This document shows, one piece after another, positions 57,301-64,000 of a stretch of 64,000 nt of DNA (position 1 is the stretch's first letter; the number at the start of each line of letters is the position of its first letter). The notes beneath the pieces are model-generated. The model was not told where the DNA came from and did not search any database. It saw only the letters and a list, made by a program, of their open reading frames with translations. The position numbers were made by a program, and so were the translations under genes. The DNA is from Tanytarsus gracilentus (Eukaryota > Arthropoda > Insecta > Diptera > Chironomidae), in the NCBI GenBank assembly GCA_038502055.1, contig JAXRKN010000036.1:2914001-2978000 (forward strand), in the 5' to 3' direction.

Positions 57301-57920
57301 AAAGAAAAAGGGGAAGGAAGATTGTGAATATGTAATGTTTTTTAATGGAAGATGGTGTTGATTGATGGATGATGAAGATAATGAATGGTGAGGAAATGGA
57401 TGTGGAAAATGGACTAATGATGGAACATATGGTACTTCCTAAAATGATTTCTCTAGGCTTCCCCGGGCTTCCCGGTTTCTCCTAAAGGCTTCCCCAAAAT
57501 GACTTTCAATACCGATCTGTTACAGTGGGTTACGCGGCAACACCCACGTGTGGGTTTTGAAACATTTTTTAAAGAAAAATTGAAAATGAATAAAAAAAAA
57601 TCTTTAATTAGGCTTTAGAGAAGCACTGTAGGACTGATGGAGGCTATAGTGGTGTAAAGAATGTCTATCTTGATCCACCACAACAGGACGATGTCCAGCA
57701 GAGTTTCTTCCTTGCGGAGAGCTTAAAGGTAATTTTCGCGTACATTTTCATTAAATAATTTCACTAATGCCATAAATTATCACAGTACTTATATCTGTTA
57801 TTCTCTGATGACTCGTTATTACCGTTGGACGAATGGGTTTTCAACACCGAAGCGCATCCACTCCCAATAAAGAATTCAAACCCACTTTATCGCTTAGCAG
57901 CACCATCTAATTCGCCTTAA
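51305..57920 (+). CDS. alpha-Man-Ia: Class I alpha-1,2-mannosidase, two alternative first exons
   Basis: Shared exons 55774-55992, 56059-56452, 56514-56880, 56943-57087, 57612-57728 and 57786-57920 encode the GH47 catalytic domain. It includes SIVDSMDTLYVMGM, ETNIRFVGGFLAAYALTGD, HMSLGALGDSFFEYLLKAWL, KMDHLACFAGGLFGLGSRT, YYILRPETFESYFIMWRLTH, DGGYSGVKNVY and QQSFFLAESLKYLYLLFSDD, with the Ca-binding threonine near VFNTEAHP. First exon A, 51305-51817, gives a 629-residue type II protein (IFLVFISFLVIVLFGFFLL anchor, stem). First exon B, 55367-55699, gives 569 residues with a shorter hydrophobic start (MTSPLFLSAMTIVAITG). Both end in RDKVKE before the same splice. The enzyme trims Man9 to Man5 N-glycans in the Golgi. 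Confidence 0.95.
52724..53398 (-). CDS. Secreted DUF1091-family protein nested in the mannosidase intron
   Basis: Exons (minus) 53398-53339 and 53260-52724, phase 0, give 198 residues. The signal peptide is MKSVIILLWIGILIKFSLQG. The DUF1091 signature is present: VSDVCKYLKNTKNNLL, IFFNGNFGNKKFPSSCPITP, then DLYYIENFRIN. The family is insect-specific, ML-domain-like in predicted fold, highly expanded in flies, and partly linked to chemosensory or lipid-binding roles; the function here is unknown. The end is basic (EKKRKNGR). It is wholly inside the intron of the opposite-strand mannosidase A isoform (51818-55773). Confidence 0.85.
53399..55366 (+). promoter_or_regulatory. Mannosidase intron and promoter region of isoform B
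   Basis: No coding sequence is recognised. A TATA-like TATAAAAA at 55090-55097 is followed about 35 bp later by an initiator-like TTCAGAT (55124-55130). That makes a plausible core promoter for first exon B, with a 240-nt leader to the ATG at 55367. Several CTCTCT/GAGAG patches (54930-55005) could bind GAGA-type factors. Confidence 0.45.
57103..57564 (-). repeat. Interspersed repeat, copy C (462 bp) in a mannosidase intron
   Basis: It is the reverse orientation of copy A. The left edge has AGCGTACCCCAC and AACGCTTATATGCTCG, then a CGTCTGT microsatellite (57145-57175). The right edge has GTTACGCGGCAACACCCACG and the hairpin ACCCACGTGTGGGT, then TTTTGAAACAT. TTTTTTA flanks both sides (57096-57102, 57565-57571), the same 7 bases as around copy A. 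The middle has lost the 129-bp array and holds unrelated GA-rich sequence. It sits 16 nt after the donor of the intron 57088-57611. Confidence 0.82.
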
Positions 57921-60008
57921 ATAATTTTTTTCGATTAAAGGTTTGTTAACATTTAGGAAAAAGTAATTTAGGTAAAAATGATATTTGCAACAAAAAAATG
58001 TGAAGACGATGGAAAATTTCCATAAAAAAGATTGACAAATTCAAATTCCATGAATGATATTTTAATGTTTTCCATCTTAAGCGTGAAACTTTTTTCTATT
58101 ACTAAGAAATTCTTTCATGCTTTTGAAAGGAAAGACGGTGAATCTTTTTCTTCTCCCCTTTTTAAAAAAAGATCCATTAACAGAATCACTTCAACTGTGC
58201 CTGTTACAAAAATGGAAAAATCGATAAAATGTAGCGAGAGAAAAGCAATTTTTGTAGGTAGATACCAACACACGAACATAATCAATAGTCCCAAGATAAT
58301 CCTTTTCCTCCTTCTCTTTCTCTTCGAAAAATAAATCAAATCATTATTTGATGAAATTAGGTTGCATATTTTAATTTAAATATCTTTGATTCTCCTAGAA
58401 TCGAGGCTCTCTTTTTAAAAGAGTCAATTAATCACACAATTCTCAAAGAGCACCAAAAAAATTAATTAATTAATCGAAAAGAAAATTATCGTAGTTGTGT
58501 CCTTGATAGGAGGAAAATCTGGCAAAAAAATCACTAAAGAAATCTGCACCGTGAAAAATCTCTTGTGCAATAATTTGAGAATATTTAGTTAAAAATGCCC
58601 TGAAATAATTTTCATTCAATTGTAATTTTCTCTTCTCATAATTTAATAAACCAAAACAATTAGCGATCGCTTAGCTCGAAACATTAATTTGTGCCAATTA
58701 AAAAAGCTATAATCACTTAACTTCCAGTAAAAATGCAGAAGAAAACCGAGTGAAGAGAAATTACTGAAAAAAATTGAATCGCGCGTTGTGTGATAAAATA
58801 ATTGAAATTTTATTCAAATTATCTACCTAGAATAGAATTTTCTATCCTCCGATCCTTCGATAGAACTCTAGATTTTTCTTTAAATGTAAATAATTTTGTT
58901 AAATTGGAGCAGAAATTTTCTTACAATTGTTTTTATTATTTACTATATGCAATTATCATAATTTTGCAATCTGGACCTCCCGTTTTGCATTAATATTTTT
59001 TTGTTGTCGCATTTAAAAAATATTTTCTTGAATGTCCTTAAGAGTTTTGTGTTCAAATTATGTAGAAAAAAATTTCGATTATAAAAATATTTAAGCTCTT
59101 TTTTAAACGACTCTCAAAAAAAATATTAGAATGCTAACTAGAAGAGAAATGAATTTAAGTGCAAGTTTTAATGATCTAGAAATAAAAAGAGCTTTCTGAA
59201 AATAACACCCAATATAGGACATTACTACACAAATTAAAAATTTTTTCTCACACGATACAAAGAAAGGTGGAAAAATTAATTTCAATTCTCCAGAAAACTT
59301 TAAACTTTTGTAACAAGAAAGCATGAGAAAAGAATGCACACAAAAGAAAACTAAAATCGATACAAAAAAACTTCTCTATATATATTTGTAGAAATGAATT
59401 CTGTATAATAAAGAAAATAACGCAAAAATTCAACTTCAAATAGGTATTTATTCAATGAAAAAAGAAATAGAGGATAACAAAAATAATAAAAATTGTTTTT
59501 TTATTACACTAAATAATTTTTTGTGTTTTACGACTTAATTTTCAGGCATTTTCAGTGAACGTTAAAAATGACGGAAAATGAAAATTTTTAAAGAGACGCA
59601 AAGTGACCCATCGGCATTGAATTTTTCACCCTCATTAAATTTATTTCTTATCAGTGCTTGAGGACATGCACCTTATTCTCCTGCGCGTGATAGCTCTCTG
59701 GTTAATTTAATTGTAATTCGCCGCTGTAATTGAATTACTAAGTGAACAATGAGGGGTAATTTGCATGAATTAATGCAAAAGAATGTACGAGACTACAATT
59801 AATTTCAGCACGTGTACCGTGTACATTTAAAATTTAATTTTTTTGCTAACGTATTTTACAGATTCAAAAAGATTGTTTTGAAAAAGCACAATATTGTGAA
59901 ATTAAGTTTTATTAATTTTAGTGATATCTACAGCATAATCTACGTTAAATTTAACTAGTATTAGTTGGGAAGGCAGCAAACAATTCAATTTAATTGAAGA
60001 TCATCAAA
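57921..60008. other. 2.1-kb gap between the mannosidase and TRIP4
   Basis: Very AT-rich; it should include the mannosidase 3' UTR and the TRIP4 promoter. Small opposing frames near 58032-58339 mirror each other and have no family. I see no tRNA, snRNA or repeat that I can support. Confidence 0.45.
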
Positions 60009-61579
60009 ATGGATACGTGGATTCGCGAAAAATTGTCATCATTTTTAAAGTTTGATATTCCAGATGAAATGATTGAGTGAGTACATTAAATTCTAAGTTT
60101 ATTGCATAAAATAAACACTGATCTCTTTTATTTTAGCTACATCACTTCCATCAAAGAACCAGCAGAGCTCAAAACTTACTTTGACACGTTGCTAGACTTC
60201 ACTGATGAAAGTCACTGTATCTTTTTTTCAACCCTCAAACAAAAGCTCTTTCCATCGAAACATCTAAAGGAGATGACTTTAAATCAATCGCAAAATCCTC
60301 AACCTCGAAGAGAGGAATCAAAAACAGGAGCTAAGCGAAAGACAAAGTACTATAACATGTATGGGAAAGATGGAGATTTGAATGACGTTGTAATTTTGAA
60401 GGGAAGAGTAAAGTGCGATTGTCAAGCAAGCAAGCACAATTTAATCAATAACTGTCTCAAGTGTGGAAGGATTGTATGTGAACAGGAGGGTAGTGGTCCT
60501 TGCCTATTTTGTGGAAATCTTGTTTGCAATCAAGAAGAGCAAAAACTAATCGAATCGAATTCGAAGAAAGGTGAAAACTTAAAGAAATCATTAATGGAAC
60601 GAAAAGGCCTCGATGAAGCCATGGAGAGACGTGATCGACTGTTAAAATATGATCGCGAAAGTGAACGGAGAACGACAGTGATTGATGATGAGTCTGATTA
60701 TTTTAAAACTAATTCCGTTTGGTTGTCAGAAGAAGAGCGAAAGAAGTTGAAAACGCTTGAAGGTCAACTGAATGAAGTGAAGCATGGAAGTAGATTGAAC
60801 CGAAAAATTACGTTCGATTTTGCTGGTCGTCAGGTGGTTGAGGAACCAAAAATGAGTAAAGAATTTGAAGACAAGATTTTACATGAAATTGTGGCACTGG
60901 CATCGAACAGCAAATTGAGCGGTGCCAATCCGGATTTAGATGATATGAAAGTTCCAATTTTTGACGAAAATGTCACTAAACTTTTTCCTAAACTGAAAAA
61001 TCCTGGAAACGGCTTCGATGGGGTTTTCAATCGCGTGCAGGATAAAGAATTTCAAGAAATGTCCGATCAAAAATCATGTCTATCAATGCATCAACCATAC
61101 GCGAGTCTCCTCGTTGCTGGAATTAAAAAACATGAAGGAAGAAGTTGGTACACTGGTCATAGGGGAAGACTTTGGATTGCGTCAACATCGAAACCCGCAA
61201 ATGAAGACGAAATTAAAGAGTTGGAACTATTTTATAGAATTCACAAAAAAGACGAGAATTTGAATTTTCCATCGCAATATCCATCTGCTGTCCTTCTCGG
61301 CTGTGTAAATGTAACTGATTGTTTACCACAAGAGGAGTATCGAAAAATTTATCCCGATGGCGAATCTGACAGTCCATTTGTGTTCATATGTGAGAGCCCT
61401 CAAGAACTTTCAATTAGATTTCCAGTAAAAGGCGAACATAAAATTTGTAAGTTAAAATTATAATACATCTTATCAAGCTTGATTTTGTTAAAAATTCTTT
61501 TTTAGATAAACTGGAACAAAATATCCATTCAGCTGCATTGAAAACCCTCATGAAGTGTCAAGCTGTAAATTCCTCGTAA
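60009..61579 (+). CDS. TRIP4: Activating signal cointegrator 1 (TRIP4 / ASC-1)
   Basis: Exons 60009-60076, 60137-61446 and 61506-61579 give 483 residues. The N-terminal helical segment (MDTWIREKLSSFLKFDIPDE) is followed by the C2HC5 zinc finger (CDCQASKHNLINNCLKCGR, CLFCGNLVC, about 114-160). A charged helical middle and a C-terminal ASCH domain follow (CLSMHQPYASLLVAGIKKHE, GRLWIASTSKPANEDEI, YPSAVLLGCVNVTDCL). The last exon supplies KLEQNIHSAALKTLMKCQ. TRIP4 is part of the ASCC complex that splits collided ribosomes and also acts as a coactivator. It is convergent with the ABC transporter. Confidence 0.96.
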
Positions 61580-61747
61580 ATTAATGGAATTTTATTTATC
61601 GAAACGATATAATCACATCTAAAAAAAATTCTTCTACAGTTTTTTCGTCATCACAGGTTTGGTTCTGCGATGGCAGAATCGTTAATATTACACCAATTAA
61701 AATTGAAGAATTAAAAAAGAATAAATTGTTCTAGTTTTTCAAAGTCA

Positions 61748-63647
61748 TTAATCTTCTGGTAATTTTTCAAACACCCAACCTCCTACCCCATCGAACTTGA
61801 GAATTCGTGAATGAAATCGCCATAAAGTCGGCCGATGTGTGATGGTCAATAGTGTGATACCCATATTTTTGGCTGTTTCGTAAATTGAAGACTCAACATC
61901 GATTGAAACCGCTGAAGTGCATTCGTCGAGAAGTGCATATTGGGGTCTAAAAAGGTAATCGAATCAATTAGAGAAATATTAAAGTATTTATTTAACTTAC
62001 TTATGATAAAAAAGTCTCGCAATGGCCATTCTTTGTTTCTCTCCACCACTAAGTGTATCCTTCCAATCTCGAACTTCATCGAAGCTATCACGATTAGCGA
62101 TATTTTCAAGCGAAACCATTCTTAAAATTTCGCGAAGCTTTTCCTCTGAAACATTTTTCGAGTTCATGTCTTCGAGAGAGTCGGGATAAATTATTTGTTC
62201 CTTGAGGCTTCCGATCGACATGTAAGGACGCTAAAAATTTTTGTTTAAACCGTTAAAATTTTTAAGTTAAAAAGTTAAATTCTTACTTGAGGAATGTAAA
62301 ACATGCATGGCTTATTTTCACAACTTTTTGGTAGATGCAATTCGCCTCCATAAATGGGCCATAGGCCAGATAGAATTCTAAATAAGCTGCTCTTTCCGCA
62401 TCCATCTAAAAATTCGTTTATTTTTTATTTAAAATTTTAATAAATTTTTGTGAGATTCTCACTTGGTCCGGTAATCAATAAGTGCATTCCTGGTTCAATA
62501 TCTAGCGTCAAATTTGGTACAACAATATCGCAATTTGGAGTCACAACCGGGACATTCTTTAATTTTATGGACATATTTTCTCCGTCGTAAATTATTAAAC
62601 CTGTAAATGTTCGATAATTATTTAAAAGCTCTCGCAAAAAAAGCTTTTTTTAATACCTTTAGCCACTGGCTGTCCATTCCGGAATTCAATAATTCCATTT
62701 GTACTGTTCTCATCAGCAACGGTTGTCTTCTGATAAATTCCCACCGACACCTCATCGAACACTTGAAACATCCCTGCCACTCTACTCGTATAGCCAGCAA
62801 GTGCGACAATTTCCTTATACGAAGACATTAATCTTTCAACGGCATCAGCACCGCTAATCAGCAAGTTTCTCGCTGTAGTAAAATATTGAGTTCTTTCACT
62901 GACTTTGTTGCCACTATTAGCGCTCGCAGCACTATCATCATTATTCAAATGACTGGTTGTTAAAATCGGAAGTGACACCATAATCATGCCCGTTCCCGAC
63001 CACACATATTTCATGAAAAACTGCTCGAGCATTACAAACCATAGCTTTTGAGTATAAATTGTATTCATTTGACGGCAGAGTCTTCGGTATGCTTCGCGTA
63101 ATTGCATGTGTTCAACCTAATAGAAGAGTCAGCAATTTAGATTCAATTTAAACAGTTAGTAAGTCTGTAATTTTTATCTCACTTTATGTCCACCATAGAA
63201 CGCAATTTCCTCGGCATTTGTGATAATTCGTGAATGAATATGACGTAAATAGCCGTTACGATTAGCCTCTTCTGATACCAGCTGCCCAAATTTTGGCGAG
63301 ACAATTCTCATGATGTGAGCAGTCGTGGTGATAACGAAAAATCCCAAGAGAGGTCCATTCACAATGTTCGCTTTCATTTTATAAGATGATCGAGCGAGTG
63401 CAAGTCCAATCAGCATCAAATCGAAGCATGGCTTCGTCAAGTGACTGTAGAGATGTGCAACGGAGCTTGCGAAAGTCGAAATGTCGTCAGTCAATCGATG
63501 ATCGGCATTCTCGATGCGACCGTCTAGGTTTGAAACCTTGTAATAAGTCTGATTGGTGAAATATTGCTTGTAAGCGTGATTAACAAGTCGGGTTCTGGTG
63601 ACGGGAAGAATTTGCCAAATATTAGTTTTTAACATTTCAACGACCGA
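61748..63647 (-). CDS. ABCD: Peroxisomal ABC half-transporter, ABCD1/ALDP type (5' end off window)
   Basis: Exons (minus) 63647-63183, 63116-62657, 62600-62463, 62405-62287, 62230-62001 and 61946-61748 keep phase and give 536 residues. The first exon of the protein lies beyond the right edge: an acceptor, CATTAG|TCG, begins this part. Membrane-domain marks are YFTNQTYYKVSNLDGRIENA, SVAHLYSHLTKPCFDL and the EAA-like RIITNAEEIAFYGGHK. In the nucleotide-binding domain: Walker A GPNGCGKSSL (split by an intron), IPQRPYMSIGSLKEQIIYP, signature LSGGEKQRMAIARLFY, Walker B YALLDECTSAVS, and ITHRPTLW. It carries very-long-chain acyl-CoA into peroxisomes. The text is closer to ABCD1/2 than to ABCD3. Confidence 0.95.
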
Positions 63648-64000
63648 CTAATGAGTTGAATCAATATGTGCAAAAAACAGCTTCAACATAAAACAATTTA
63701 AAAATAAGATTTATTTTCAATGCCATCGCACTTGTAAAAAAGATATTTTTAAAAGAAAAACTTGAAACAGCAGGCAGCGGTTATTTTAATGGCAACATGG
63801 AGTGGATTTGAAGATCATTTCCACCATGATGTTAATAACCTACATCTATGCCTAGTTTTTTTGCGCTATTGCTGCACATTTATGCATCTAAAAGTGAATG
63901 TCATGCATTGAGGAATGACCATGACTTGAATACCATTTTTGTTTGGAATTTTAGAAGCTGGAAAATTCCAGGAAAAAATAATTTTAAAGCTTTTTTAAGA
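63648..64000. other. Intron of the ABCD gene running off the window
   Basis: The sequence is AT-rich and upstream of the acceptor at 63649-63648. No exon for the missing N-terminal roughly 130-150 residues is visible, so it must lie beyond 64000. Confidence 0.6.

Noticed and set aside
58032..58339. Opposing 100- and 74-codon frames after the mannosidase
   Set aside because: They mirror each other, have no family and lie in probable 3' UTR.

Overview
The window is a compact, AT-rich animal genome segment and almost certainly an insect. Most introns are 50-75 nt with GT-AG borders. Nearly every gene is the apparent single counterpart of a fly or mosquito gene: crc/ATF4, par-6, aph-1, Cdc5, APC2/morula, mus81, Csl4, RpSA, PICK1, Rab27, maroon-like, alpha-mannosidase class I, TRIP4 and ABCD1. 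A DUF1091 secreted protein, a family common in flies, points to Diptera. The AT content and tiny introns would suit a nematoceran such as a chironomid midge, but that last step is inference. I rebuilt exon-intron structures by reading splice sites and checking that reading phase is conserved across every junction; the resulting lengths match the known families well.

Layout. 1-3111 (-): a divergent insulin-receptor-like kinase, cut by the left edge. 3333-4336 (+): a PPTC7-like phosphatase with an unusual hydrophobic leader. 4661-5429 (+): a small coiled-coil protein. 5566-6635 (-): RpL7. 7746-11471 (+): ATF4/crc with the classic overlapping uORF. 11968-12916: a complete non-autonomous DNA transposon with perfect 26-bp inverted ends and an 8-bp target duplication. 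13024-13708 (+): a Skp1-like gene. 13864-15746 (+): Nprl3. 15887-16533 (+): phosphomevalonate kinase. 17979-19215 (-): par-6. 19632-20427 (-): aph-1. 20869-23388 (+): Cdc5. 23423-25812 (-): APC2. 25944-27737 (+): mus81. 27741-28405 (-): Csl4. 28769-29792 (+): RpSA.

30020-35713 (+) holds the most distinctive part of the window: a tandem array of four secreted thioredoxin-fold genes plus one orphan or alternative first exon. They share a phase-2 intron, most first thioredoxin domains have lost CxxC, and the last gene carries a tail of about 750 residues rich in Ser, Lys and Glu.

35819-38302 (-): PICK1 with an in-frame cassette exon. 40041-44221 (-): a RING-less TRAF. 44953-46214 (-): Rab27. 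48320-51009 (-): molybdenum cofactor sulfurase. 51305-57920 (+): class I alpha-mannosidase with two alternative first exons and a nested antisense DUF1091 gene. 60009-61579 (+): TRIP4/ASC-1. 61748-63647 (-): an ABCD1/ALDP-type peroxisomal transporter, cut by the right edge.

Three copies of one interspersed repeat (38879-39710, 42788-43089, 57103-57564) lie in introns or between genes. The longest carries an internal tandem array of about 129 bp that keeps an open frame.

Most genes are unrelated housekeeping genes packed closely in head-to-head or tail-to-tail pairs (Cdc5/APC2, APC2/mus81, mus81/Csl4, Csl4/RpSA), so the arrangement reflects compaction rather than a pathway. The thioredoxin array is the only clear functional cluster.
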